64,000 bases of DNA from Deinococcus yavapaiensis KR-236 (GTDB lineage Bacteria > Deinococcota > Deinococci > Deinococcales > Deinococcaceae), in contig NZ_QJSX01000004.1 in NCBI RefSeq assembly GCF_003217515.1, positions 1 through 64,000 on the forward strand, given 5' to 3'. Below the pieces are notes generated by a model. The model was not told the DNA's origin. It worked only from the letters and a program-made list of their open reading frames with translations, and ran no database searches. A program made the translations under genes and the position numbers. Of this stretch, positions 9,790-18,840 are shown piece after piece. Each line of letters begins with the position of its first letter. The stretch's first letter is position 1.

Positions 9790-10333
9790 CTCCAAGTCAC
9801 GTTCGGGCGAACGGAAGCGGCGGACCCCGACGTCTCGGCGGTCGTTCGCCGTGCTGAACCGCGCCCTCGCCGTGGTCCCAAGTCAAGAAGGTCGTGCGCG
9901 CCGAAACGGGCCGACGTCACGCGGGCCGTACGGACCGATGGCGTTTCATGAACCTCGACGAAGGAAGTGCCAAGGACGTGCAGCATGACTTGGCGGCGCT
10001 CCCGTCCGCGGATCGCGTGCGTCGGGGCGATGAAGCGCACCGTGCACGTCGCGGCTTCCTCCTCTCGCCGAGCGAAGCGACCGATTCGGCGGTGCCGGAC
10101 GCGGCGGTCGTGGGCTTTCGGGCTTTGCTCATGCTCTTCCGACGAGGCCGTGGGAGAATGTATATACCGCTGCGTATGCACGGTGTGGCTCGCCCCCGAC
10201 GGGGACGGGTCGCGGAGAACGTCGGCACGAACGGCGTTTTCCACGTCACGGAGGTGAGTTCGCCGTCCGTTTCCAGAAGGCCGCGTTCGGGTGGTTTCGT
10301 GCGTCACGCCCGGCCTGCGAAGCGGCGGAAGTT
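9790..10333. other. Intergenic region between typA and the MFS gene, no gene seen
   Basis: Frames here are short or lack any family signature. A TATATA hexamer near 10155 on the plus strand with TTCCGA 18 bp upstream could be a distal promoter for the MFS gene, which would then have a leader of about 170 nt. Nothing else is recognised. Confidence 0.4.
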
Positions 10334-11482
10334 ATGCGAGGACCGTTCTCGCGAAGTTCGTCGGTGCTGTTCGGCTTTTACGCTCTTCTCGGGTTCGTCG
10401 ACGCCAGTTTCGGAGTCGCGTACCACACCTTGTTGCAGAAGTACAACTTGGACATGGCAGCGCTCGCCGCCGCCCTCCTGTGGGGTACCGCGGCGGCGTT
10501 GCCTCTTTTATGGTACGGAGGTCGCCTGCTCGGTCCGCGCTCCAAGCGGTCGGCGCTGCGACTCGTCGGACTCGCCGTGCCCCTCCTCGCGTGGTCGATC
10601 CTGCTCGCGCCGAGCGCGGCCGTGTTCCTCGTCGGCGTGGCAGGTCTGCTCGTCGTGACGGCCCTGCTCGACATGAGCGCGAGCGGCGCCGCGCTCGACT
10701 TGGAGGCGAGCGGACGCCCGCCGCTGTTGGGCCGCGTGCAGTCAGGCTTCGCGGTGGGCGCCGTGAGCGGCGCGCTGCTCGGCGGACTGCTCGTCGAGGC
10801 GAACTTGGGCGTGCTGCTGGGCGCGTTCGTCACCGTCGTCGCCGCGCCGTTGCTGCTCGGTTCGCGGGCCTTACCGAAAGGCGGGCGGATCGTTTCGAGC
10901 GCGAACGGGGCGCCGAAGGTCGCGTCGCGTCTCACGCTCGCCGTCATCGGCGGGGCGGCCCTCGTCGCGTACTACGCCGAGGGAATGATGCAGTCTTGGA
11001 GCGCGACCTTTTTGCAGCGCGACCTCGGCGCGAGCGCGAACGCAGCGGGCTTGCTGGCGGGCGCGTACTACGTCGCGTTCGGCGTCGGAGCGGCGCTGTC
11101 GTGCGTGGCGCGGCGAACGTGGGGCACGCGGGGTTCGCTCCGTCTCCTCGCGATCGGAGCGGCGTCGTGCGCCGTGGCGCTCGTCAACGCGTCGGAGTGG
11201 TCGCTCGCCGCGCTCGCGTTGCTGGGGCTGGGCGTGACGATCGCCGGGTTGATTCCGATCCTGCTGTCGTGGGGAGCGAACGCGGGGCTGGGCGCAGGCG
11301 CGGCGGGCTTCGTGTCGACCTTCGCGTACGCGGGCATGCTGCTCGAACCGCTCGCCGTGCGCTTCAGCGGCGACTCGTTGCGGCCCGTGCTGCTGACGCT
11401 GCCACCGCTGTTGTTGCTCGTGGCGGGCGCGACGTTCTTGAAGCCCGCCGAGAAGGCGGTGCTGCTTCCCGCGGGGGACTGA
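10334..11482 (+). CDS. Major facilitator superfamily transporter
   Basis: 382 residues, almost entirely hydrophobic, with about 12 predicted transmembrane helices and a short basic loop (SRALPKGGR) in the middle, the MFS two-bundle layout. Loop residues such as GRLLGPRSKR after helix 2 stand in for the usual MFS motif A. The overall pattern resembles small sugar- or drug-efflux MFS proteins, but the substrate cannot be read from the sequence. Start ATG at 10334 follows a weak GGCGGAAG. It is convergent with the beta-propeller-like gene and shares its terminator. Confidence 0.85.
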   Translation: MRGPFSRSSSVLFGFYALLGFVDASFGVAYHTLLQKYNLDMAALAAALLWGTAAALPLLWYGGRLLGPRSKRSALRLVGLAVPLLAWSILLAPSAAVFLVGVAGLLVVTALLDMSASGAALDLEASGRPPLLGRVQSGFAVGAVSGALLGGLLVEANLGVLLGAFVTVVAAPLLLGSRALPKGGRIVSSANGAPKVASRLTLAVIGGAALVAYYAEGMMQSWSATFLQRDLGASANAAGLLAGAYYVAFGVGAALSCVARRTWGTRGSLRLLAIGAASCAVALVNASEWSLAALALLGLGVTIAGLIPILLSWGANAGLGAGAAGFVSTFAYAGMLLEPLAVRFSGDSLRPVLLTLPPLLLLVAGATFLKPAEKAVLLPAGD

Positions 11483-11490
11483 GCGCGACC

Positions 11491-11525
11491 GTCCCGCCTC
11501 GAAGGCGTCTCCTTCGAGGCGGGAC
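11491..11525. terminator. Shared terminator of convergent genes
   Basis: A 15-bp perfect stem (GTCCCGCCTCGAAGG and its complement) with a 5-nt loop between the stops at 11482 and 11536. Confidence 0.7.
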
Positions 11526-11535
11526 GCGGACGCCT

Positions 11536-12723
11536 TCACTCGAAGCGGCGCACCTGAACGGCGAAGCGGCCAGCGACGTCTTCACGCCACGCGATGAAGG
11601 TCGCTCCGTCGGGCGTCACCGTCACGGCGGGCGAGCGGGCGTCACGCGCCGAGTCGAGGTTGAGCGGGCCGACGTCGCGCCACGTCTCCCCCGTCCAGTG
11701 CGCGACGTGGACTCGCCCGACGCCCGCTCGCTCCTCGATCCAGGCCACGACGGGCCGTCCGCGGGAGTCGAGGGCGAGCGAGGGCGAGGAGGCGGTGTCG
11801 ACGTTGAGCGCGCCGCCCAAGGGCGTCCAGGCGTTCTTGTCGAGGCGAGAGACGTAGAGGGTGTCACGGCCGTTCAAGTCTTCGAGCCACGCCACGATCG
11901 GCCGACCCGCCGCGTCGAGGGCGAGGCGCGGCGTCGTCATGTAGGCGCGCGCGCGGCGGTACAGCGGCGGGCCGAGACGCGTCCAGCCGCCGGGTCCCTC
12001 GCGCCACGCGAGAATCTCGGCGCTGACCAAGCCGCCTTCGAGCCATACGGCCGTGCCGCGCCCGCTCGCGTCGAGAACGAGGCTGGGTTGCCGCGCGTAC
12101 ACGCCGGGCGTGTTGAGGCGGTCACTGCGCGCCCACGTGTCGGCGGCCGCGTTCCAGCGGCGGCGTGTGAGGTTGCTGCCGAATCCGTTGCGAGGCAGTT
12201 CTCCCCAAATGATCGTCGGCTCGCCGTTCCACGCGGCGACCGCGCGGGTCTTGGCGGCTTGCGGAGACGAGATGCCGATGTAACGCGACTGCCAGTTCGT
12301 CCACGCGCCGCCTTGCCACGCTCGGAACTCCACGACGTCGTTGTCGCCGTAATTCTCGTTCCAGGCGAGCACGGGCGTTCCACGCTCGTCGAGGGCGAGG
12401 TTGAGGTTGGCGGCGGGTCGGGGCCGCTTGTAGTTGAGGATATTGCCGAGGGCGGTCCACGCGCCGTTTTCGAATTGCCAAGCGCGCACGGCCCGAGCGA
12501 CGAAGGGTCCCTTGTCGCTCATGGCGCGGCCCTCGTCGGCGATCAAGGCGAGGGTGACGCGACCGTCTCGGTCCGAGGCGATCTGCACGTCACGTACGGA
12601 ACCGAGGGCGCCGAGGGCGGGCGAAGCGAGCACGACGGGACGGTCGGCGCCGCCGGCGAGGGCGAGGCCGAGAAGGGCGGACAGCGACGAAACGGCGAGC
12701 GGCGAGCGGAGCGTGCGCGGCAT
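11536..12723 (-). CDS. Secreted beta-propeller-like protein of unknown role
   Basis: 395 residues with an N-terminal signal peptide (residues 1-25, ending GLALAGG). Six or seven repeats of roughly 45-50 residues follow, with the pattern 'P-x-LALD-x-x-GRPVVAW-x-E' followed by 'W-x-x-LG'. Examples are SLALDSRGRPVVAWIEE and RLALDAAGRPIVAWLED. This suits a periplasmic or extracellular beta-propeller such as those seen in sialidase-like or NHL-like proteins, with no enzyme motif. The ATG at 12723 is preceded by GAAAGG. It is divergent from a LysR regulator, which may control it. Confidence 0.8.
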   Translation of the reverse strand: MPRTLRSPLAVSSLSALLGLALAGGADRPVVLASPALGALGSVRDVQIASDRDGRVTLALIADEGRAMSDKGPFVARAVRAWQFENGAWTALGNILNYKRPRPAANLNLALDERGTPVLAWNENYGDNDVVEFRAWQGGAWTNWQSRYIGISSPQAAKTRAVAAWNGEPTIIWGELPRNGFGSNLTRRRWNAAADTWARSDRLNTPGVYARQPSLVLDASGRGTAVWLEGGLVSAEILAWREGPGGWTRLGPPLYRRARAYMTTPRLALDAAGRPIVAWLEDLNGRDTLYVSRLDKNAWTPLGGALNVDTASSPSLALDSRGRPVVAWIEERAGVGRVHVAHWTGETWRDVGPLNLDSARDARSPAVTVTPDGATFIAWREDVAGRFAVQVRRFE

Positions 12724-12871
12724 ACGACCTTTCTCGCGCCGAAACAAGCGGCGCGTGTCATGCGGGAAGTCGACGTTCATTGTGCCGCGCCGTCGCCGGG
12801 TCGGCAACGCACGCACGGCATGAAGCGCGTTCCCGTTCATGCGTTTTCCGCATGGAACGTCACGTGCCGTC

Positions 12872-12877
12872 TATGAT
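12872..12877 (+). promoter_or_regulatory. Leaderless -10 box (TATGAT) of the LysR gene
   Basis: TATGAT ends 6 nt before the GTG at 12884, which fixes that start codon. Confidence 0.55.
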
Positions 12878-12883
12878 GAGCGC

Positions 12884-13837
12884 GTGATCGACTTCGTGAT
12901 CGACGCGGCGAGCTCCGCCATTCCTCAATTGTCGAGCGTGCAACTTCTGGTCGTCGTGCGCGTCGCCGAGCTCGGAAGTTTCGGGGAGGCGGCGGCGCAA
13001 CTCGGCGTCGCGCAGTCGAGCGTGAGCCGAGCGGTGCAAGCGGCGGAAGTCGAGCTTGGCGCGGTTCTCTTCGAGCGTGGCCGCTTCGGCGCGCGACCGA
13101 CCGTCGCCGGGACGCGCGTCGTGGCGCACGCTCGAAGAGCGCTCGACGCGTTGGAAGCCATGAGGCGTCATGGCGGCGAAGCGGTGGCGGGCGAATTGAG
13201 GATCGCGGGCTGCCGCAGCGCCCTGCGGCACCTCGTGACGCCCGAGTTGGCGACGCTGGGGCGGACGTACCCCGAGGTGCGGCTCGTCGTGCGCGACACG
13301 TCGGGCGAGCACGACGAGATCGAGGCGCTCGTCGCGAGCGGCGAGGCGGACATCGGTTTGGGGCGCTTGCCGATGCGGCCCGAACTCGTCTCGACGCCAC
13401 TCGTGGACGACGAGTACCTCGTCGTGACGTCCGACGGCGCGCCGCCCTTGGCGACGTGGGACGCCCTGCTCGCCGCGCCGTTCGTGGTGTGCGAGGAAGA
13501 CTGCGCGCCGTTCGTTGCCGCGCACGTGCACGCGCACACGGGGCGACGTCTGGAGCCGAGCGTCAGGCTACGAGATCCGCACGTCGCGCTCGGTCTCGTC
13601 GCGCAAGGGCAAGGATTCACGGTGCTGTCGCGCCTCGTGCTGGAGCCCTTCGTGCCAGGAGTCCGGGGAGCGTCGCTTCCGGCGCCGTTGTGGCGAACGC
13701 TGGGGGCGGTGGTTCGTCCGCAAGCGCAAGGGTCGCCGCTCGTCGACGTCTTTCGCACCGCCGTGCTCGCGCCGTCCCTGGCGAGATTGCGGCGCGGCGG
13801 GCTCGCGCGCGAGTTGCGCTTCCCGGCGGGCCGCTAG
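12884..13837 (+). CDS. LysR-family transcriptional regulator
   Basis: 317 residues from a GTG start chosen for its -10 spacing. The N-terminal winged helix (residues 15-75) has the LysR pattern LGSFGEAAAQLGVAQSSVSRAVQAAEVELGAVLFER. The effector domain (about 90-300) is the periplasmic-binding-protein type, with LVASGEADIGLGRLP and a hinge near FTVLSRLV. LysR proteins are tetramers that usually control a divergent gene, here the secreted propeller-like protein. The stop codon TAG is embedded in the promoter of truD. Confidence 0.92.
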   Translation: MIDFVIDAASSAIPQLSSVQLLVVVRVAELGSFGEAAAQLGVAQSSVSRAVQAAEVELGAVLFERGRFGARPTVAGTRVVAHARRALDALEAMRRHGGEAVAGELRIAGCRSALRHLVTPELATLGRTYPEVRLVVRDTSGEHDEIEALVASGEADIGLGRLPMRPELVSTPLVDDEYLVVTSDGAPPLATWDALLAAPFVVCEEDCAPFVAAHVHAHTGRRLEPSVRLRDPHVALGLVAQGQGFTVLSRLVLEPFVPGVRGASLPAPLWRTLGAVVRPQAQGSPLVDVFRTAVLAPSLARLRRGGLARELRFPAGR

Positions 13838-13840
13838 AGT
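13835..13840 (+). promoter_or_regulatory. Leaderless -10 box (TAGAGT) of truD, overlapping the LysR stop codon
   Basis: TAGAGT lies 6 nt before the ATG at 13847, with TTGCGC 16 bp upstream as a -35. Its first three bases are the stop codon of the LysR gene. Confidence 0.6.
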
Positions 13841-13846
13841 ACCTGC

Positions 13847-14920
13847 ATGTCCTTCTCGTTCGACTGGTCCACCTTGACGCCCCTCACTCGCACGCTCGGC
13901 ACGGGCGGCGTCCTGCGCACCGAGCCCGACGATTTCGTCGTGGAGGAAGTGCCGCTGTACACGCCGAGCGGTGAAGGCGAACACGTGTACGTCCGCCTGC
14001 GCAAGACGGGTCACACGACGGCGTTCGTCGCCAAGGAGATCGCTCGGCAACTCGACGTGAAGCTCGAACGCATCGGAATCGCGGGCCTGAAGGATCGTCA
14101 CGCCGTCACGACGCAGTGGCTGAGCTTGCCCGACAAGGCCGAGCGTCGCCTCGAACGGTTCTCGATGGAAGGCGTGGACGTCTTGGAGGTCGCGCGGCAC
14201 GGCAACAAGCTCGGCATCGGACATCTGCGCGGCAATCGCTTCACGGTGCGAGTTCGCGGCGCGCGAGGCGAAGAGACCGTCGCGACGGCGATTCTCGACG
14301 AGCTCGTGCGGCGCGGCGTCCCGAATTACTTCGGACCGCAACGCTTCGGCTTGGGCGGCCTCAACGCCGAGGAGGGATTGCGCGTGCTGCGCGGCGAGTC
14401 GCGCACTCGCGATCCGCGCGTGCGACGCTTTCTCGTGTCGAGCGTGCAAAGCGTGCTGTTCAATGCCTGGCTCTCGGCGCGCATGGAGCGCGGATGGTTC
14501 GACGCGGTGCTGAGGGGCGACATGGCCAAGAAGCACGACACGGGCGGAGTCTTCCGCGTGGAGGACGCCGCCGCCGAGTCCGAGCGCGCGGCACGCGGAG
14601 AGATCAGCGCGACGGGCACCCTCTTCGGGCGAAAGGTGAAGCCGTTGACGGACGAAGCGGGCGACTTGGAGCGCGAGATTCTGGACCGATTCGGCTTGAC
14701 GCCCGAGGTGTTCGCGTCGCGCCGCGGAGACCGCCGCTTGTCCCGGGTGTTTTTGGAGGACGCGCGCGTGGCGTCCGCCGAGGACGGTTTCACGGTGTCG
14801 TTCTTCTTGCCGCGCGGCAGTTTCGCGACCTCGGTGCTGCGCGAGGTGATGAAGGTGGACGTGGACGTCGCGGGCGGAGCAAACGAGGATGACGCGCACG
14901 GCGAAGACGACGTAGAGTGA
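13847..14920 (+). CDS. truD: tRNA pseudouridine(13) synthase TruD
   Basis: 357 residues, the usual length. TruD isomerises U13 of tRNA-Glu to pseudouridine. The N-terminal part has FVVEEVPLY and GEHVYVRLRKTG. The catalytic motif GIAGLKDRHAVTTQ contains the nucleophile Asp83, and NYFGPQRFG (about 161-170) lies at the hinge before the inserted TRUD domain. All the landmarks of the family are present. A short acidic tail (residues 345-357) is extra. Transcription starts at a leaderless promoter that overlaps the LysR gene, so the two are controlled separately. Confidence 0.96.
   Translation: MSFSFDWSTLTPLTRTLGTGGVLRTEPDDFVVEEVPLYTPSGEGEHVYVRLRKTGHTTAFVAKEIARQLDVKLERIGIAGLKDRHAVTTQWLSLPDKAERRLERFSMEGVDVLEVARHGNKLGIGHLRGNRFTVRVRGARGEETVATAILDELVRRGVPNYFGPQRFGLGGLNAEEGLRVLRGESRTRDPRVRRFLVSSVQSVLFNAWLSARMERGWFDAVLRGDMAKKHDTGGVFRVEDAAAESERAARGEISATGTLFGRKVKPLTDEAGDLEREILDRFGLTPEVFASRRGDRRLSRVFLEDARVASAEDGFTVSFFLPRGSFATSVLREVMKVDVDVAGGANEDDAHGEDDVE
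14913..14918 (+). promoter_or_regulatory. -10 box (TAGAGT) inside the end of truD
   Basis: TAGAGT lies 9 nt before the ATG at 14928 and overlaps the first base of the truD stop codon. A GAGG sits in the short leader. Confidence 0.4.
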
Positions 14921-14927
14921 TGAGGTC

Positions 14928-15299
14928 ATGAAACGTTTGGGACGCAGCTTCGTCATGCTTGTCTTGGCGGTGTCGAGCGCGGCCGCCGCGCCGCTCGTGC
15001 CGAGGGCCGTCTTGAAGCCCACGACGGGCGGAGTCCTCGTCGAAGCCGCGCTGTCGAACGTCGGCGAAGGCGACGTCCTGACGGGCGTGTGGACGGCGAA
15101 CGCGAAGGCGAACTTGCTGGAGTGCGCGCCGCGTTGCCGAGTCGTGGCGAGCGTGCCGCTCTCGGTCGGCACGACCCTCGGCGCGCGGACACGCTTCCGC
15201 GTCGTCTTGGGTGGCCGCTTCCGACTCGGGCAGAAGGTGGGGTTGCTGTTCTCGTTTCGCGGTCGCGTCGCGGCGGTCGAGGCGACGGTGACCCGGTGA
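14928..15299 (+). CDS. Small secreted protein of unknown function
   Basis: 123 residues with a classical signal peptide (MKRLGRSF then a hydrophobic core ending AAAA, cleavage about residue 21). The mature part is a compact all-beta segment with a conserved-looking pair Cys-x-x-x-Cys (ECAPRC). The strand pattern LVEAALSNVGEGDVLTGV ... GRFRLGQKVGLLFSF is reminiscent of PCu(A)C copper-chaperone domains, but the copper-binding His and Met residues are missing, so I do not assign that role. The next gene starts within its stop codon (GTGA overlap). Confidence 0.7.
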   Translation: MKRLGRSFVMLVLAVSSAAAAPLVPRAVLKPTTGGVLVEAALSNVGEGDVLTGVWTANAKANLLECAPRCRVVASVPLSVGTTLGARTRFRVVLGGRFRLGQKVGLLFSFRGRVAAVEATVTR

Positions 15300-15700
15300 A
15301 CGAGGACTTGTGGCGGGCGTTCGAGCAAGCCACGTACGGCACGCGCGAGGAACGCTTCGCCCTGAGCGACGCGCCGAGCGGAAGGCCTTCGTGGGCGAAC
15401 GGGACGTGGGGCATCGTGACGGCTTGGAATCCGAGCGGCGAGCGTACGCCCGAGCGCCTCAACGAATGGAGGCAGGGAGAATTGCGGCGCGGGGTCGAGG
15501 CGCTCGGGCGCTCGCCGCTCGACGGGGTGAACGGTGAGGGCGAATGGGAGGAGGCGTCGCTGATCGTCGTCGGAGCGTCGCTGCGCGAAGTGCGGACGCT
15601 CGGCGCGCGGTTCGATCAGGCGGCGGTCGTGTGGGGCGTCGGGCGGCGCGTTGCCGTCGTGGCGTGCGGGGACGTCGGCGTTCGTCGCGCGTGGGTATGA
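15296..15700 (+). CDS. DUF3293-family protein
   Basis: 134 residues from a GTG at 15296 that overlaps the preceding TGA, so translation is probably coupled. The motif WGIVTAWNPSGERTPERLNEWRQGEL followed later by EEASLIVVGASLREVRTLGARFDQAAVVWG matches the DUF3293 family as I remember it. Its biochemical role is unknown. Its stop overlaps the ATG of the next gene (ATGA), continuing a coupled three-gene run. Confidence 0.75.
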   Translation: MNEDLWRAFEQATYGTREERFALSDAPSGRPSWANGTWGIVTAWNPSGERTPERLNEWRQGELRRGVEALGRSPLDGVNGEGEWEEASLIVVGASLREVRTLGARFDQAAVVWGVGRRVAVVACGDVGVRRAWV

Positions 15701-17361
15701 AGTCTGCTTTAATGCGTGTTCGATCTATGGGCGCTTCCTTCGACTTTTCCTTGCCGGTCGCCAAGGCGGCCGTGGTGCGGCTCGGCGTCGATATCAGCCC
15801 CGAGGTGCTCGCGCGTTACGCGGTCGGACTCGCCAACGCGCGCGGCGGGACCATCCTCGTCGGCGTCGGCCCCGACGGGCCGCAGGACGCCTCGGACATT
15901 CATCCGCTGCAAGTAACGCACGCGATTTTCGAGCTCACGAGCGGCAAGCTCAGCGTGAACGTGCGTCACGAGCCGCTCGGAGGAGTGCGCGTGCTGTCGG
16001 TGCACGTTCCGCAAGCGCCGTACCTGCTCGCCACGCTCGAAGGCGAGGTCGTCGCGTGGGACGGCGCGCACCTCGTGCCGGTGAGCGCGTTGCCGCACGA
16101 ACCGCTGGTGCAACCCGACTTCACGGAATCGGTGCCGCCGCACGCGTCGCTCGCCGATCTCGATCCCTTCGAGGTGGCGAGGTTGCGTTCGATGGGACGA
16201 AAGGGCAACCTCGCGTCGCTCGCCGACCTCGACTTTCTGCGCGAACTCGGCTTGATTCGCGACGTGAACGGCGAAGCGAAACCCACCGTGGCGGGCATCT
16301 TGATGGCGGGCACGTCGGACGCGTTGAAGGCGTACGTGCCGCAAGCGGAGGTGTGTTACTACCATCACGCCACGTCCGACGTGGAGTTCCAGTTTCGCGA
16401 GGATCTGCTTCGCCCTCTTCCGGCCTTGTTGCTGCGCCTCTCGGAGCTCGTGCAGGCCCGCAACGCCTTCACGCCCGTGCAAGTCGGTCTTTTTCGCATC
16501 GAGGTGTGGGATTACGACGAGGCGGTGTACCGCGAGGCGATCCTCAACGCGCTCGCACACCGCGATTACACGCTGCGCGACGTCGTGCACGTCCACCACT
16601 TCCCGGACCGCCTCGAAATCATGAATCCCGGCGGCTTTCCGGGTGGAATCACGTCGGAGAACATCTTGCGCCACGCGCCGAAGCGGCGCAATCCGCTGCT
16701 CGCCGAGTCGCTCGCACGGCTCGGCTTCGTGGAGCGCGCGGGCGTGGGGGTCGACAAGATGTACTCGCTGATGCTGCGTCACGGCAAAGAACCGCCCGAG
16801 TTCACGACGTACGAGGACGCGGTGACGTTGACGCTGCACAATCCCGGCTTCGACGCGGAGTTCGTGCGCTTCGTGGCGCGCAAGCAAGAGGAGATGCAGA
16901 CGCTGTCGCTCGACATGCTGATCGTGCTGAGCGTCCTCGGACGCGAGGGCGACGTGCCGCGTGCCGCGCTCGCGCGGGCGCTGCAACTGCCCGAGGAGCG
17001 CACGCCGAGGCTGCTCGCCATGATGGAGGAGCGCGGCCTCGTCGTGAAGTCGGGACGCGGGGCGAACACGACGTACGCCTTGTCGAGCGACGCCCGCGGC
17101 GCGCTTCGTCGGTCGGCGCCGAGCGCCGCCGTGGAGCGTGCCGAGCGGACGGGGCGTCCTCGCCGCGCCGGGTCGTCGCGCGAAGCGGCCCTCGCGCTCG
17201 CGAGCCGTCCGGAGGGCGCGTCGAACGGAGACGTGCGGCGAGAACTCGGCTTGTCGACGCAAGGCGCGTGGCGCGTGTTGCGCGCCCTCTTGGACGCGGG
17301 CGTCGTGGAACGCCGCGGACGCGGTCCGAAGAACGCTCGGTACTTCCGCCGCGTCTCATGA
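15697..17361 (+). CDS. AlbA_2/Schlafen-type putative transcriptional regulator with ATPase-like and winged-helix domains
   Basis: 554 residues. Residues about 25-125 form an AlbA_2/Schlafen-like nucleic-acid domain, with ARYAVGLANARGGTILVGV as its signature. Residues about 270-370 match the GHKL-ATPase-related domain common in these regulators: YREAILNALAHRDYTL, DRLEIMNPGGFPGG, RNPLLAESLARLGFVERAGVGVDKM. Two winged-helix segments close the protein, one near 410-465 and one at the extreme C-terminus. Such proteins are widespread, are often annotated as ATP-dependent DNA helicase-like regulators, and some take part in phage defence. Start ATG at 15697 overlaps the previous stop; an ATG at 15727 is possible. 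Confidence 0.85.
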   Translation: MKSALMRVRSMGASFDFSLPVAKAAVVRLGVDISPEVLARYAVGLANARGGTILVGVGPDGPQDASDIHPLQVTHAIFELTSGKLSVNVRHEPLGGVRVLSVHVPQAPYLLATLEGEVVAWDGAHLVPVSALPHEPLVQPDFTESVPPHASLADLDPFEVARLRSMGRKGNLASLADLDFLRELGLIRDVNGEAKPTVAGILMAGTSDALKAYVPQAEVCYYHHATSDVEFQFREDLLRPLPALLLRLSELVQARNAFTPVQVGLFRIEVWDYDEAVYREAILNALAHRDYTLRDVVHVHHFPDRLEIMNPGGFPGGITSENILRHAPKRRNPLLAESLARLGFVERAGVGVDKMYSLMLRHGKEPPEFTTYEDAVTLTLHNPGFDAEFVRFVARKQEEMQTLSLDMLIVLSVLGREGDVPRAALARALQLPEERTPRLLAMMEERGLVVKSGRGANTTYALSSDARGALRRSAPSAAVERAERTGRPRRAGSSREAALALASRPEGASNGDVRRELGLSTQGAWRVLRALLDAGVVERRGRGPKNARYFRRVS

Positions 17362-17431
17362 GAAGGCGTGCATAGGGTTGCACTTGAACGTTTCAGCGTG
17401 CTGGACGACTTCGTTCGGCAATGGGTTTCGT

Positions 17432-17461
17432 TTGACATTTCGTAAACGCTCAGTGTAGGCT
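17432..17461 (+). promoter_or_regulatory. Promoter of the sugar ABC operon
   Basis: A consensus TTGACA (17432-17437) is 18 bp from TAGGCT (17456-17461). It lies 85 bp before the binding-protein gene, which has a strong GGGAGG ribosome site. Confidence 0.65.
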
Positions 17462-17546
17462 GCCATCGTCAACATACCAGGACTTGGAATCGGTTCCGGC
17501 TTCGCTCGGTCCGCATCCGCACCAGGTTGACCTCTGGGAGGAAGCT

Positions 17547-18821
17547 ATGAAAAAAGCTCTTACCGTCGGCCTCACCTTCGCTCTGTCCGCGCTCGGCGCG
17601 GCCTCGGCGCAAGGCGTCACGATCACCATCGCCTGCGGCGCGGTCGGCCAAGAACTCGAGTTCTGCCGGTCGGGATCGGACGCATGGGCCAAGAAGACGG
17701 GCAACACCGTCAAGATCCTTCAGTCGCCCAACCTCACCAACGACCGCTTGGGTCTGTACCAGCAGCAACTCGCCGCGCGCAGCAGCGACATCGACGTCTA
17801 CCAGATGGACGTGATTTGGCCGGGCCTGCTCGCCCAGCACTTCATCGACCTCAAGCAGTACATCCCCGCGGCGGAAGTCAACGCGCACTTCCCCGCCATC
17901 ATCCGTAACAACACCATCGGCGGCAAGCTCGTCGGGATGCCTTGGTTCACGGACGCCGGCGTGCTGTACTACCGCACGGACCTGCTGCAGAAGTACGGCT
18001 TCAAGAACCCCCCGAAGACGTGGGCGGAGCTCGAGCGTCAAGCGCGCACGATCCAAGCCGGTGAGCGCAAGTCGAACAACCGCTTCGTCGGCTTCGTCTT
18101 CCAAGGCCGCAACTACGAAGGTCTCGCGTGCGACGCGCTCGAGTGGATCTCCTCGTTCGGCGGCGGCTCGGTCATCGACGCGAACGGCAACGTCACCATC
18201 AACAACGCCGGCGCGCGCAACGCGCTGCGCACCGCCGCGAGCTGGGTCGGCACCATCGCCCCGTCGGGCGTCACGACGTACGACGAGGAAGCGGCCCGTA
18301 ACGTCTTCCAAGCAGGCAACGCCGCCTTCATGCGCAACTGGCCGTACGCCTGGGCGCTGGCTCAAGGCGAAGGCTCGGCCGTTCGCAGCAAAGTCGGCGT
18401 CGTCGCCTTGCCGGCGGGCACCGGAACCGGCGCGCGCAGCGCCGGCACCCTCGGCGGATGGCAGCTCGGCGTGAGCGCCTACAGTCGGAACCAGAAGGTC
18501 GCCGCCGACCTCGTGCGTTACCTCACGGGCCGCGAGGAGCAAAAGCGCCGCGCGGTCGAAGGTTCGTACAACCCGACGATCGCGGCGCTTTACAAGGACC
18601 AAGACGTCCTCAAAGCCGTGCCGTTCTTCGGCAGCCTCTACAACGTGTTCACGAACGCGGTGGCGCGCCCGTCGAGCCCGACGGCCAGCAAGTACAACCA
18701 AGTGTCGAACCAATTCGCCTCGGCAGTGTACGCCGTGCTCACGAAGCGTCAAACGCCCGAGCAGGCGCTCAGCGGACTTCAAACGTCCCTGACCCGCCTC
18801 AAGGGCGCCGGCTTCCGTTAA
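17547..18821 (+). CDS. Carbohydrate ABC transporter, solute-binding protein
   Basis: 424 residues with a signal peptide cleaved after ASA (residue 21). It is a family 1 extracellular binding protein: the N-lobe begins VTITIACGAVGQELEF, YQMDVIWPGLLAQHFIDL lines the cleft, and NNRFVGFVFQGRNYEGL and GGWQLGVSAYSRNQKVAADLVRYLTG follow. The pattern is that of trehalose/maltose-binding proteins of Thermus and Deinococcus. It delivers an oligosaccharide to the two permeases encoded downstream. No ATPase gene is present, so a shared MalK/MsmK-type ATPase elsewhere is likely. A 12-bp hairpin after the gene may raise its mRNA level over the permeases. Confidence 0.92.
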   Translation: MKKALTVGLTFALSALGAASAQGVTITIACGAVGQELEFCRSGSDAWAKKTGNTVKILQSPNLTNDRLGLYQQQLAARSSDIDVYQMDVIWPGLLAQHFIDLKQYIPAAEVNAHFPAIIRNNTIGGKLVGMPWFTDAGVLYYRTDLLQKYGFKNPPKTWAELERQARTIQAGERKSNNRFVGFVFQGRNYEGLACDALEWISSFGGGSVIDANGNVTINNAGARNALRTAASWVGTIAPSGVTTYDEEAARNVFQAGNAAFMRNWPYAWALAQGEGSAVRSKVGVVALPAGTGTGARSAGTLGGWQLGVSAYSRNQKVAADLVRYLTGREEQKRRAVEGSYNPTIAALYKDQDVLKAVPFFGSLYNVFTNAVARPSSPTASKYNQVSNQFASAVYAVLTKRQTPEQALSGLQTSLTRLKGAGFR

Positions 18822-18840
18822 ACGACGGTTCGTCGACATG

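Noticed and set aside
9705..10307. 200-codon minus-strand frame upstream of typA
   Set aside because: It overlaps the typA promoter, has no start signal and no recognisable motif.
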